From positions 62,001 to 126,000 of the forward strand of contig NZ_BJNT01000008.1 of NCBI RefSeq assembly GCF_006539825.1: a stretch of 64,000 nt of DNA, in the 5' to 3' direction. The notes below the pieces were generated by a model, which had not been told where the DNA came from, ran no database searches, and saw only the letters and a list, made by a program, of their open reading frames with translations. Shown here piece after piece: positions 18,008 to 26,403 of the stretch (position 1 is its first letter; each line of letters begins with the position of its first letter). Made by a program: the position numbers and the translations under genes. Source of the stretch: Corynebacterium variabile. Lineage in GTDB: Bacteria; Actinomycetota; Actinomycetes; Mycobacteriales; Mycobacteriaceae.

Positions 18008-18391
18008 GTGAAGATCACCTTCGACTGCGGGGAGCCTGCGGCGGTGGCAGAGTCCCGGAAGGCGCCGCTCGGTTACGGCGATCCCCCGGTGCCACCGCGG
18101 TTCGACTCCTGGGAGGCGTTCAATTCTTCCCTCCCGGAGGAGGACCAGGGATCCCCCTGGGCGTGCCAGGACCCGGAGGGCGTGGGACCGAGACCCTTCT
18201 TCCAGCGCGTGCCCGGACCCGAGACAGTAGGTAACCACGTGCACCTCGACGTCCGGGTCGGCACCGGCCTTCGCGGCGATGAACCGATTGTCGCACTTGA
18301 AGCTAAGGCAACCCGGCTCGAAGCGTCCGGCGCGCCACGTGCACACCTCGTCCGCGTACCTCAGGGGGTGTGCGGGCGTCGAGTCTGGTGA
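18008..18391 (+). pseudogene. truncated glyoxalase-like (VOC) domain protein
   Basis: From GTG 18008 the reading frame gives a 127-residue product resembling the glyoxalase-like domain family. It shows KITFDCGEPAAVAESRKAPL, then SWEAFNSSLPEEDQGSPWAC, FFQRVPGPETVGNHVHLDV and RVGTGLRGDEPIVALEAKA. Members normally continue with a second metal-ligand strand and a DPEGNEF-like end. Here the frame instead ends VPQGVCGRRVW. The C terminus is therefore lost or frameshifted, and the protein probably cannot fold as an enzyme. It is one of several broken genes in this stretch. Confidence 0.6.
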
Positions 18392-18797
18392 CCGGTTGCG
18401 GGCACTGGTCAAGGGCGACGTAATAGCCCACCCCACGTGCGGATAGACACGCCCGTGAAGGCGGAGCAGTCGGCCGCGCGCCACAACTCACGGCCAGAGC
18501 GGCAGGCAACACCAGCAGCCATGCGGCCGCGCTGAGCACGATCAAGACAGCGGCCAGTCCGCCGTAGATGAGCAGGTTTTCTATCCTGTGACATCGTAGC
18601 GGGAGCGGCGGATGGGGAGTCGTGGCGCGTTCGGACAGGCGCAGGCTCTGTGTCCGGGATGGCGGATAGTTTCTGTACCTGCTTCCTGGTTGGATATGAG
18701 CCAGGGTCCGGGGTGCTTCAGTGACTTATAAGTATCGACGTTCTATCGACTTGCGGGAATCTAGCCGATGGGGATCCGATCTTTTCCCTGCTTACAG
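18392..18797. other. gene-poor, partly AT-rich stretch with remnants next to tRNA-Thr
   Basis: No intact gene is visible. On the minus strand around 18470-18590 a hydrophobic stretch (IVLSAAAWLLVLPAALAV) suggests a membrane-protein fragment without start or end. From about 18660 to 18790 the base composition drops well below the neighbouring genes, with TTATAAGTATCGACG near 18724. I see no terminator, repeat or att-like copy of the tRNA end. Confidence 0.45.
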
Positions 18798-18870
18798 AGC
18801 TGGAGACGAGACTTGAACTCGCAACCTACGGTTTACAAGACCGTTGCGCTACCGATTGCGCCACTCCAGC
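18798..18870 (-). tRNA. tRNA-Thr (anticodon TGT)
   Basis: The minus strand folds as a tRNA of 73 nt without encoded CCA. The acceptor arm GCTGGAG (18870-18864) pairs with CTCCAGC (18805-18799). The D loop contains GCAATCGGTAGCGC. The anticodon stem ACGGT/ACCGT encloses the loop CTTGTAA, anticodon TGT. The T arm has GAGTTCAAGTCTC. The 3' end faces the region of broken genes to the left. Confidence 0.95.
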
Positions 18871-18990
18871 GGGCGTGAAATACACCGCCGGAGACTCTAT
18901 CAGGCCCGGCGGCAATCCGCGGTTTCGCCCACTACCCTGCAGTGTCGTAGGGTGACGACTGACAGAACCGACGTCGGAGGGAAACGTCTC

Positions 18991-20499
18991 ATGGGTGGCA
19001 TCGCGACACGGACGCTGACACAGATGACGAATCTGCGACACCGGGCGTCCGACATGCTCTTCGGCGGTAACCGGTCGACCATCGACACGATCCGCATGGC
19101 ACCGCCGCCCTCACCGCTGGCACCGGTGGACCTCACCGACCCGCTGTCGATCCACCGCGTCACCGACGTCGCCGCCCGGATCGGGGACCTGCTGCTCTCC
19201 TCCGGCACCGGCAACTCCGACACCAAGGCGCAGATCCTCGCCGTGACCTCGTCCTACGGCCTCTACGGCTGTCACGTGGACATCACGCTGAACACGATCA
19301 CGATCTACACCCGCAGCACGGACCACTCCGATCCGCCGGTCATGACCTTCCGGGTCGTCAACGCCCTGAAAACGGACTTCTCCCGGCTGACCGAGGTCGA
19401 CCGGTTGATCCGCTCCATCGTCAACGGCGCCACCCCGGTGGAGATGGCCACCGACATCGTCACGGAGCTGGAACGCCGTCCCCTGCCCTACCGGATGCGC
19501 TGGATCCCGCCGGCCTGGGGCGGCTTCGCCGGCGCCGTCGGACTGCTCCTCGGCGGCGGTCCCGTGATCTCGCTGATCGCACTGGTCACCACCACGATCA
19601 TCATGGCGGTGACCCTCTGGCTCAGCGGGAAGCGCCTGCCACTGTTCTTCCAGAACCTCTTCGGCGGCGTCATCGCGACGATCCCTGCCGCCCTGACCTA
19701 CAACTTCGCCCGGGACCTGCACGTCCATGTCTCGCCGTCGATTGTCATCGCGTCCTGCATCGTCGCCATGCTCGCCGGCCTGACACTTGTCCAGGCGTTG
19801 CAGGACGGTGTGACGGGCGCACCGGTGACCGCGTCCGCCCGGTTCTTCGAGACCGTGCTCATGACCGGCGGCATCATCGCCGGTGTGGCGATCGGCATCC
19901 AGCTGATGAGCCGCCTGGGGATGACACTGCCTCCGTTGGACACCTCCACCCCGGATCTCGGCGGTGTGAGCGGCGTGACTCTGCGGATCCTCGGTGGCGT
20001 CGGTGCGGCGATATTCTTCTGCATCGCCGAGTTCTGCGACCGTCGCGCCCTCGTCGTCGCGACGTTCACCACCTTCGTCGTCTTCACCTTCCACCAGGTG
20101 GCGATGCCCGTCATCGGCATGGTTTCGGTGACCGGCGTGGGCGCGGTCGCCGTACTCATCGGCCTCGCCGGTGGTCTGCTCTCCCGCCGCTTCCTCATTC
20201 CGCCGCAGATCACCGCTATCGCGGGCATCACCCCGCTGCTGCCGGGCCTGTCGCTGTACCGGGGCATGTACTCGTTGCTCTCCGACCAGATGGTCCAGGG
20301 CCTGTCCAGCCTCGGTATCGCCCTGGCCACGGCCACCGCCCTGGCGGCCGGTGTGACCTTCGGTGAGTGGATCGCCCGACGCCTGCGCAAGCCCCGTATC
20401 CTGCACCGCGATCTGGGTCTGCGACGACCCCGGGCACGCCGCGCACCCCGGCACTGGAAACTACGGGTGGAGCGTGCAGGGCGCCGACGTCGCAGGTAG
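18991..20499 (+). CDS. thrE: threonine/serine exporter ThrE
   Basis: This 502-residue inner-membrane exporter of threonine and serine was first described in Corynebacterium glutamicum. The start ATG 18991 follows a good ribosome site (GGAGGGAAACGTCTC). The N-terminal soluble half contains SSGTGNSDTKAQILAVTSSY and VDRLIRSIVNGATPVEMA. The membrane half has about ten helices, starting at AWGGFAGAVGLLLGGGPVIS and including LPLFFQNLFGGVIATIPAAL and the late IPPQITAIAGITPLLPGLSL. The C-terminal tail is very basic (RRPRARRAPRHWK). It heads the conserved run thrE, lysine-rich protein, otsA, lipoprotein, otsB. Confidence 0.95.
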   Translation: MGGIATRTLTQMTNLRHRASDMLFGGNRSTIDTIRMAPPPSPLAPVDLTDPLSIHRVTDVAARIGDLLLSSGTGNSDTKAQILAVTSSYGLYGCHVDITLNTITIYTRSTDHSDPPVMTFRVVNALKTDFSRLTEVDRLIRSIVNGATPVEMATDIVTELERRPLPYRMRWIPPAWGGFAGAVGLLLGGGPVISLIALVTTTIIMAVTLWLSGKRLPLFFQNLFGGVIATIPAALTYNFARDLHVHVSPSIVIASCIVAMLAGLTLVQALQDGVTGAPVTASARFFETVLMTGGIIAGVAIGIQLMSRLGMTLPPLDTSTPDLGGVSGVTLRILGGVGAAIFFCIAEFCDRRALVVATFTTFVVFTFHQVAMPVIGMVSVTGVGAVAVLIGLAGGLLSRRFLIPPQITAIAGITPLLPGLSLYRGMYSLLSDQMVQGLSSLGIALATATALAAGVTFGEWIARRLRKPRILHRDLGLRRPRARRAPRHWKLRVERAGRRRRR

Positions 20500-20544
20500 G
20501 ATGGAAGCCTTGCAACCGCACGATCATCTCTAGAGGGAGCACCA

Positions 20545-20871
20545 GTGCCGCCGAAGGTCACCGACAACCAGACCACCAGCGCAGAATCCCTGCACACCGT
20601 GGAGGGGGACACCGCCGCTGCAGCCCAGCGGATCGTCGCCACCTACGCCAAGGACCATCTCGATGCCGCCACCCTGATGTGCATGCTGGGTGTCGAGCCG
20701 GAGGGTCTGATCCACCGCAAGGTCGCCGCCGAGTTCGCCGAGCCGGAGCCGGAGAAGAAGACCCGGAAGAAGTCGACGAAGAAGGCCGCCGCCAAGAAGA
20801 CCACGAAGAAGGCCGCGGCGAAGAAGACGACCAAGAAGGCCGCCGCCAAGAAGACAGCCGACAAGGACTGA
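20545..20871 (+). CDS. small protein with histone-like lysine/alanine repeat tail
   Basis: This 108-residue protein starts with GTG behind GGGAG. The first 70 residues form an acidic-to-neutral domain (SLHTVEGDTAAAAQRIVATY, DAATLMCMLGVEP). The last 38 residues are almost only Lys, Ala and Thr, built from KKAAAKKTTKKAAAKKTTK-type repeats. Such tails occur in mycobacterial HupB and histone H1-like proteins and bind DNA or anionic polymers. The folded part is not HU, so it is not HupB itself. It ends 7 bp before otsA and is probably co-transcribed with it. Function unknown; nucleic-acid binding is an inference from the tail. Confidence 0.8.
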   Translation: MPPKVTDNQTTSAESLHTVEGDTAAAAQRIVATYAKDHLDAATLMCMLGVEPEGLIHRKVAAEFAEPEPEKKTRKKSTKKAAAKKTTKKAAAKKTTKKAAAKKTADKD

Positions 20872-20878
20872 TACCGAC

Positions 20879-22417
20879 ATGGCCGTCACCCCCAGCGACA
20901 TGGTCGTGGTCGCGAACCGCCTCCCGGTGGACCGCACCACAGACCGCAACGGCGAGACTGTCTGGACGACCAGCCCCGGTGGCCTTGTCACCGCACTGCG
21001 TCCGGTACTGGAGAGCTCGCAGGGCTGCTGGGTCGGGTGGCCCGGCACCACGGCGGACACCCCGGACGAGGAGATCCACGTCGCGGATATGCCGGAGGGT
21101 GCGATCAGCCTCCTGCCGGTGAACATGTCGACGGAGGAGTTCACCACCTACTACGAGGGTTTCTCCAATGACACTCTCTGGCCGCTGTACCACGACGTCA
21201 TCGTCCACCCGGAGTTCCACCGGTCCTGGTGGCGTTCCTATGTGACGGTCAACCGTCGTTTCGCCGAGGCCGCCTCCGAGGCCGCCGCCGAGGGGGCGAC
21301 CGTGTGGGTGCAGGACTACCAGCTCCACCTCGTGCCCGGCATGCTGCGGGAACTGCGCCCCGACCTGCGGATCGGGTTCTTCCTGCACATCCCCTTCCCC
21401 ACCCCGGAACTGTTCCGTCAGCTCCCGTGGCGCTGGGATGTCCTGCTCGGGACGCTGGGTTCCGATCTCATCGGTTTCCACACCCCGGACTCGGCGTGGA
21501 ACTTCCTCTACACCCTGCGCGCACTCGGTGCGGACGTCACCTTCGCCAAGGTCGGCTCCGGTGACGCCTGTGGGGCCGACACCGGTGCCGAAGGTACCGA
21601 CGAGGAGGGTGTCTCCTACATCCGCGGCGCGCGACTGCCCCGTCGGGATGCCGTGGCCGGCACGGTCCATGTCGAGGACCCCGACGGATCCGTCCGCGAT
21701 GTGCAGGTGGGGGTCTTCCCGATCTCCATCGATTCCGCAGGCGTGGCGGAGAAGGCGTCCGCCCCGGAGACGATCGCCGCGGCGTCCGCCCTGCGACGTC
21801 GGGTCGGCTCCCCCGGGATCCTGCTCGCCGGTGTGGACCGGCTGGACTACACGAAGGGCATCCTGCAGCGGCTCAAGGCCCTGGAACAGTTGCTCGACCG
21901 TGGTCAGCTGGACGCGGACAATGTCTGTCTGATCCAGGTCGCCACCCCCTCCCGTGAGCGGATCGACTCGTACCAGCGGACCCGTAATGACGTGGAGCTG
22001 GCGGTTTCGCGGATCAACGGCCGCCACGGCAGTCTGGGGCACACGGTCGTGCACTACACGCATGCCAGCCTGCCTTTCGACGAGGTCGTCGCACTGTACG
22101 CGGCGGCGGACGTCATGCTGGTCACCGCACTGAAGGACGGTATGAACCTGGTGGCGAAGGAGTATGTCGCCGCCCATTCCGACGGCTCTGGTGCTCTGGT
22201 GCTCTCCGAGTTCACCGGTGCTGCCACACAGCTCACCGAGGGCTACCTGTGCAACCCCTATGACGTGGAGTCCACGGCGAACGCCATCATGAAGGCGATC
22301 GAGTCGCCGGAGGACGACCGCCGGGAGCGGATGACCTCGATGTGGGACGAGGTGCGCGTCCATGACGTGCACGCCTGGGCCCGCCGCTTCCTCAAGACCC
22401 TGGCGGACGTGAAGTGA
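20879..22417 (+). CDS. otsA: alpha,alpha-trehalose-phosphate synthase
   Basis: This 512-residue GT20 glycosyltransferase joins UDP-glucose and glucose 6-phosphate into trehalose 6-phosphate. Family blocks are complete: VVVANRLPVDR at the N terminus, WVGWPGT, LWPLYHDVIVHPEF, VWVQDYQLHLVPGMLRELRP, GFFLHIPFPTPELFRQLPW, LIGFHTP, VDRLDYTKGILQRLKA, TALKDGMNLVAKEYVA and LSEFTGAA. Trehalose is an osmolyte and, in corynebacteria, part of trehalose mycolates of the outer membrane. It is followed by a lipoprotein gene overlapping its stop (GTGA) and then otsB, so the three form one unit. Confidence 0.97.
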   Translation: MAVTPSDMVVVANRLPVDRTTDRNGETVWTTSPGGLVTALRPVLESSQGCWVGWPGTTADTPDEEIHVADMPEGAISLLPVNMSTEEFTTYYEGFSNDTLWPLYHDVIVHPEFHRSWWRSYVTVNRRFAEAASEAAAEGATVWVQDYQLHLVPGMLRELRPDLRIGFFLHIPFPTPELFRQLPWRWDVLLGTLGSDLIGFHTPDSAWNFLYTLRALGADVTFAKVGSGDACGADTGAEGTDEEGVSYIRGARLPRRDAVAGTVHVEDPDGSVRDVQVGVFPISIDSAGVAEKASAPETIAAASALRRRVGSPGILLAGVDRLDYTKGILQRLKALEQLLDRGQLDADNVCLIQVATPSRERIDSYQRTRNDVELAVSRINGRHGSLGHTVVHYTHASLPFDEVVALYAAADVMLVTALKDGMNLVAKEYVAAHSDGSGALVLSEFTGAATQLTEGYLCNPYDVESTANAIMKAIESPEDDRRERMTSMWDEVRVHDVHAWARRFLKTLADVK

Positions 22418-22869
22418 GGACAGCCGTCCGCCGGACGCTCGCCGGTACGACCGCGGTCGCGGGGCTGCTCGCCCTGGCCGCCTGCGGCTCCGATGACGCC
22501 CCCGACGAGGTCGTCAATGTCCGCTGGCAGATCACTGCCGTGGGGGACGCCGGGACGGATGTCGCCACCCAGGCCCGCACCTCCTTCGCCGCCGGTGCGG
22601 ACACCTTCACCGCCACCGTCGGCTGCGAACAGGTCACCGGGTCGGTGGACTGGAAAGGGTCGGGGGATGACGCGACGGTGACCTTCTCCGACACGGACAC
22701 CCGCACCGAGGGGGACTGCGGCCCCGGTGACGGCTACCTCGCCGGGAAGCTCACCGAGCTGCTGGAGACCCCGGACCTGCGCTGGCGTTTCGACGACAGC
22801 AACTCCCTGCGCGAGTTCCGGTTGTGGGTCAGCGACGCCCCGGAGAACGGCATCAGCTTCTCCGGGTGA
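22414..22869 (+). CDS. lipoprotein between otsA and otsB
   Basis: This 151-residue exported lipoprotein has a short basic start (MRTAVRRTL), a hydrophobic segment and the lipobox LAAC near residue 24. The mature domain resembles a META-like small beta fold (VRWQITAVGDAGTDV, FTATVGCEQVTGSVDWKG, ATVTFSDTDTRTEGDCG) with two cysteines that could pair. Its GTG overlaps the otsA stop by 4 bp and otsB starts 16 bp after its stop. That placement links it to trehalose or envelope work, but no function is known. A lipoprotein in this position also occurs in C. glutamicum as I recall. Confidence 0.8.
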   Translation: MRTAVRRTLAGTTAVAGLLALAACGSDDAPDEVVNVRWQITAVGDAGTDVATQARTSFAAGADTFTATVGCEQVTGSVDWKGSGDDATVTFSDTDTRTEGDCGPGDGYLAGKLTELLETPDLRWRFDDSNSLREFRLWVSDAPENGISFSG

Positions 22870-22885
22870 CGCTACGCTGGTGCCC

Positions 22886-23698
22886 ATGACTTCTCCTGTC
22901 TCCGTCCCCGGCCCCGTCACCGATGCCGATATCGCAGACCTCGCGTCCGCCGGTTCCCTCCTGCTCGCTCTCGACGTCGACGGCACCCTCGCCGGCTTCT
23001 CCACCGACCCGCTGGCCGTCCGCCTGGTGCCGGGGTCCGCGACAGCGGTCGAGACACTGCGCACGCTCCCCGATACGACCGTGATGCTGCTCTCCGGTCG
23101 TGACCTGAAGCAGCTGCAGATCATCACCCCCTACGGTCCCGTCGCCGCTCCGGGACCGGACGATGTGCGCCTGGTCGGATCCCACGGTGCGGAACCTGCC
23201 GAGGCGGACGCGGATTCCGACGGCGCCGCCGATGTCCTCACCGTGGAACAGAAGGACCTGCTGGACCGCGTCACCACACTCGCCGAGGAGTACGCCACCC
23301 GGGAGGAGAAGCTCTGGGTGGAGTACAAGCCGTTCTCCCGCAGCCTGCACTGCCGGGGAACGCAGAACCGTCCGCTCGCCGAGGCGGCGATGGCTGAGCT
23401 GCGGGCGGCTGTCGGGCAGTTCGAAGGGGTCCACCTCACCGACGGCAAGGACATTCTCGAGATCGCGGTGACCGACATGACCAAGGGCCGTTACCTGGAG
23501 TGGTTCATCGGTGCGACGGACCCGGACAAGGTGGTGTTCATGGGCGACGACACCACCGACGAGACCGCGCTGAAGATCCTGCGGCCCCAGGATCTCGGGG
23601 TGAAGGTCGGCGAGGGTGAGACCGCGGCGTCCCGCCGGGTGGCGGACACTCAGGAGGTCGCAGAGGTGCTGCTCAGGATCGCGGCGGCGCGACAGTGA
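22886..23698 (+). CDS. otsB: trehalose-6-phosphate phosphatase
   Basis: This 270-residue HAD-superfamily phosphatase completes trehalose synthesis by removing the phosphate. The catalytic motif I is LALDVDGTLAGFS (nucleophile and acid/base Asp), motif II is MLLSGRD, and the late motif is VVFMGDDTTDETALK. LVGSHGAE and the cap-domain lysine block WVEYKPFSRSLHCRG are typical of OtsB. I chose ATG 22886. Its last 26 bp overlap tail-to-tail with the LacI-type regulator on the other strand. Confidence 0.95.
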   Translation: MTSPVSVPGPVTDADIADLASAGSLLLALDVDGTLAGFSTDPLAVRLVPGSATAVETLRTLPDTTVMLLSGRDLKQLQIITPYGPVAAPGPDDVRLVGSHGAEPAEADADSDGAADVLTVEQKDLLDRVTTLAEEYATREEKLWVEYKPFSRSLHCRGTQNRPLAEAAMAELRAAVGQFEGVHLTDGKDILEIAVTDMTKGRYLEWFIGATDPDKVVFMGDDTTDETALKILRPQDLGVKVGEGETAASRRVADTQEVAEVLLRIAAARQ

Positions 23699-24848
23699 CA
23701 CCCTCGTGCCAGTGGGTCGCCAGCACGATCCTGTTGTCCGGTTCCGACCACGAGGTGTCCGACTCGGTCCGCCGGTGACTGGGTCGCAGGGCGGCCTCAC
23801 GGCGCCGGATCAGGGCGGCGAGCACATTGCCGCTGGTGAAGCCCTTCTCCCGGTTGGGCTGCACGACCGTCGACAGGCCGCGGTCGAGTGCCCGGGGAAT
23901 ACCGTCGAAGCCGGTGACGGAGACGTCGTCCGGCACGTTGATGCCCATCCGTTCGGCGTAGTCGAGCATACCGAGAGCCATCGAGTCCGTCGTGCAGATG
24001 ACGGCGGTGAGGTCCGGGTGGTTCTCCATGAGCTCGGCAGCGGCCGAGGCGCTCGTCTCCGGGGTGTTGAGGTGTCGTTCGATGACCGGCACGGTGGAGC
24101 GGTCGATCCCGGCGTCCTCGAGAACGTCGAGGGCGCCGGTCACGCGGTCGCGCTGGACGTGCAGGTGCGCCCCGGCGAGGCGTTCCGCGGAGACGGGGCC
24201 GTTGTTGGGGACGCGGTCCAGGCGGATGCAGAGGATGCCGATGCGGGTGTGGCCGGCGTCCACCAGCGTCTGGGCGGCCGGGCGGATCGCACGGGCGTCG
24301 TCGATACCGACGAAGTTCACCCCGTGGTCGTCGGCGGGCTGGTCGCAGATCACCGTGGGGATGTTGCGCGCGGTGACGGAGGCGAGGAAGGGATCGTCGG
24401 AGGCGACGGAGTAGACGATGAAACCGTCGACGACGGCCTGGTTGACCAGGCTCGCGGGCCGGTCCTCCTCACTGGTCTCCGCGCCGGCCGGGATGAGCAG
24501 CATCGAGGTGTCCATACCGACGCACGCCTCGGAGATGCCGGACATGAACTCCAGGGACGCCTGATCCTCGAAGGCGTAGGTCATGTCGTCGGTGAGCAGG
24601 ACGCCGATGGCGCCGGCGTGCCGGGTCCGCAGCGACCGCGCCATCGGGTCGGGCCCGGCGTAGCCCATGGCCTCGGCGGTGCGCAGGATCTTCTCCCGCA
24701 GGTCAGCGGACAGCTGCTCGGGGCGGTTGTACGCATTGGACACAGTCGTCCGGGAGACGCCGAGCTCGGCGGCGATGGACGCCAGGGTGCCGCGTCGTCC
24801 CTGCCTGCCCTGCCGGGACGCGCCGTTCTGCCCACTTGATCGGTTCAC
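23673..24848 (-). CDS. ipsA: LacI-family transcriptional regulator, IpsA-like
   Basis: This 391-residue repressor/activator has an N-terminal helix-turn-helix (TLASIAAELGVSRTTVSNAY, about residues 21-40) and the hinge EAMGYAGPDPMARSLRTRHA. A periplasmic-binding-like sensor domain follows, with IGVLLTDDM, GFIVYSVASDD, STDSMALG-type and VTGFDGIPRA blocks. In C. glutamicum the LacI gene beside otsB is IpsA, which controls myo-inositol synthesis and so inositol-derived lipids and mycothiol. The gene order here is the same, hence the name. The effector cannot be proved from sequence. It ends inside otsB (26-bp convergent overlap). Confidence 0.82.
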   Translation of the reverse strand: MNRSSGQNGASRQGRQGRRGTLASIAAELGVSRTTVSNAYNRPEQLSADLREKILRTAEAMGYAGPDPMARSLRTRHAGAIGVLLTDDMTYAFEDQASLEFMSGISEACVGMDTSMLLIPAGAETSEEDRPASLVNQAVVDGFIVYSVASDDPFLASVTARNIPTVICDQPADDHGVNFVGIDDARAIRPAAQTLVDAGHTRIGILCIRLDRVPNNGPVSAERLAGAHLHVQRDRVTGALDVLEDAGIDRSTVPVIERHLNTPETSASAAAELMENHPDLTAVICTTDSMALGMLDYAERMGINVPDDVSVTGFDGIPRALDRGLSTVVQPNREKGFTSGNVLAALIRRREAALRPSHRRTESDTSWSEPDNRIVLATHWHEGVTVAPPRS

Positions 24849-24872
24849 AGGTGACCACTGTACCGGGGTGGG

Positions 24873-25331
24873 TCAGTCGGGTCCCGCCCAACCGAGGAGG
24901 AACCAGTTGCCGACGACCCAGAGGAACACCCACGGCAGGGCGACCACGAGAGCGCCGACGAACGGCCATTTCCAGATCCCCGTCCACTCCCCGACCGGAG
25001 GACGGCGCCACCACATCAGCACGCACAGGGCGGTAAAGCCGACCAGCGGTGTCAGGCAGTAGAGGGTGAAGCGGAACCCTTCCCCGGTCAGTGGATTGCG
25101 GGAGATCGGCACGCCAGGGCGATCGACAAGTCCGTAGATATCGAGCAGCGGCCGTGCGATGCGCCAGAAGTTGGCTACGACCAGCTGGAAACCGATGAAC
25201 ATCCCGGCCACCGTGAGGATGAGCGTGACCACCGTCCACAGGTAGATCTTCGACTCCCCCTGCCCGGCACCGTCGTCGCCCAGCATCTCCGGGTCCTGAG
25301 TCTCCCTGCCCATGTCGAGGATGCTCTTCAC
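24873..25331 (-). CDS. conserved membrane protein of unknown function
   Basis: This 152-residue protein has four hydrophobic segments: IYLWTVVTLILTVAGMFIGF, an adjoining VVANFWRIARPLL region, FTLYCLTPLVGFTALCVLMW, and the tryptophan-rich WPFVGALVVALPWVFLWVVG. The start GTG 25331 is chosen because AGGAGG lies 6 bp before it; an ATG at 25313 is possible. The promoter region is shared with the divergent zinc transporter (starts 71 bp apart) and contains the Zur-like box, so it may also respond to zinc. It lies directly downstream-to-head with the LacI-type gene on the same strand. No family recognised. Confidence 0.7.
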   Translation of the reverse strand: MKSILDMGRETQDPEMLGDDGAGQGESKIYLWTVVTLILTVAGMFIGFQLVVANFWRIARPLLDIYGLVDRPGVPISRNPLTGEGFRFTLYCLTPLVGFTALCVLMWWRRPPVGEWTGIWKWPFVGALVVALPWVFLWVVGNWFLLGWAGPD

Positions 25332-25364
25332 CGCGATCCTCCTGACCTCCGTCACCACTGTAAT

Positions 25365-25379
25365 TGACAATCATTACCA
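25365..25379. promoter_or_regulatory. Zur-like operator in front of znuABC
   Basis: The sequence TGACAATCATTACCA matches the actinobacterial Zur pattern TGANAATNATTNTCA except at one position, and it is an interrupted palindrome around the central C. It lies 23 bp before the znuA start and 34 bp before the start of the divergent membrane-protein gene. Zinc-dependent repression by Zur is therefore likely for znuABC. Confidence 0.7.
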
Positions 25380-25401
25380 ACAACAACTAGGTTGTCTCAC
25401 C

Positions 25402-26403
25402 ATGAGAAGTCCCCGCCTCACCCCGCGTCACACCCCGCGCCGCACCCTGCGCACCGCTCTCGCCGGCGCCGCCGCCGTCGCCCTGACTATCGGCGTCACC
25501 GCCTGCTCCGGCGGTTCCTCCGATGCGGACGCGGACAACGCCGACGTGAAGATCGTCGCCTCCACCGCCGTGTGGGGCTCGATCGCCGAGCAGGTCGTCG
25601 ACGACGCCACCGATGCCGGCTCCACCCTCGACGTCTCGGTCTCGACGATCCTCTCCGGCACCGACGGCGACCCGCACGAGTACGAGGCCACCGCCAGGGA
25701 CATCGCCGACATCCGGGACGCGGACGTCGTCCTCGGCAACGGTGCCGGCTACGACAACTGGCTCACCGACAACGCCGCCTCCGACGCTGAGGTCATCACC
25801 GCCGCCGCGCCCGGCGAGGAGCACGTCCACGATCACGGCACCGACGAGGACGCCGACCACGATCACGGCGACGCCAACCCGCATGTCTGGTTCGACCTGG
25901 ACACCGTCCGTGAATTCGCCGACAACCTGGCATCCTACCTGCACAGCGTCGACGAGTCCTTCCCTGAGTCCGCCACCGGCGTCACCGGGGACCTCGACGA
26001 GGTGTCTGCACGGCTCGACAAGCTGCCGGCCGCGAAGCTGCTCTTCACTGAACCGGTCGCCCTGGATCTCATCAACGGCACCGCGCTCACCGACGTCACT
26101 CCCGAGGGTTTCGCGGACGCCGTACTCACCGAGTCCGAGCCCTCTGCCGCCGACCTCGCATCCGCCCGCGACCTCATCGCCGACGGTGGGGTGGATGTGC
26201 TCGTCACCAACTCCCAGTCGCAGACCGCCGCGTCCACCCAGCTCGTCAATGCCGCGAAGGACGCCGGTCTGACGGAGAACGACGCCGTCATCAACGTCAA
26301 CGAGTCCCCGGACAACGACCAGAGCTACATCGACTACCTCGACGCGGTCGTCTCCGGTCTGGAGAAGGCCACCGGGGACGATACGGAGGATGACGCCGAG
26401 TGA
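25402..26403 (+). CDS. znuA: zinc/manganese ABC transporter substrate-binding lipoprotein
   Basis: This 333-residue cluster 9 solute-binding protein has a signal peptide with lipobox VTAC (about residue 33-36), then KIVASTAVWGSIAEQVVDD. Metal-site blocks follow: the GDPHEYEATARDIADI His, VLGNGAGYDNWL, and a His/Asp-rich loop (HVHDHGTDEDADHDHGD) typical of zinc-specific members. NPHVWFDLDTVREFADNLA comes next. The second lobe has TEPVALDLI and VLVTNSQSQTAAST. ATG 25402 is the start. It is the first gene of znuA-znuC-znuB, each overlapping the next by 4 bp. The loop and the Zur box favour zinc over manganese. Confidence 0.9.
   Translation: MRSPRLTPRHTPRRTLRTALAGAAAVALTIGVTACSGGSSDADADNADVKIVASTAVWGSIAEQVVDDATDAGSTLDVSVSTILSGTDGDPHEYEATARDIADIRDADVVLGNGAGYDNWLTDNAASDAEVITAAAPGEEHVHDHGTDEDADHDHGDANPHVWFDLDTVREFADNLASYLHSVDESFPESATGVTGDLDEVSARLDKLPAAKLLFTEPVALDLINGTALTDVTPEGFADAVLTESEPSAADLASARDLIADGGVDVLVTNSQSQTAASTQLVNAAKDAGLTENDAVINVNESPDNDQSYIDYLDAVVSGLEKATGDDTEDDAE

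Noticed and set aside
18392..18797. Duplicate of the tRNA-Thr 3' end as an old attachment site
   Set aside because: No copy of the last 15-20 bases of the tRNA was found in the graveyard between 16.5 and 18.8 kb, so integration at the tRNA remains unproved.
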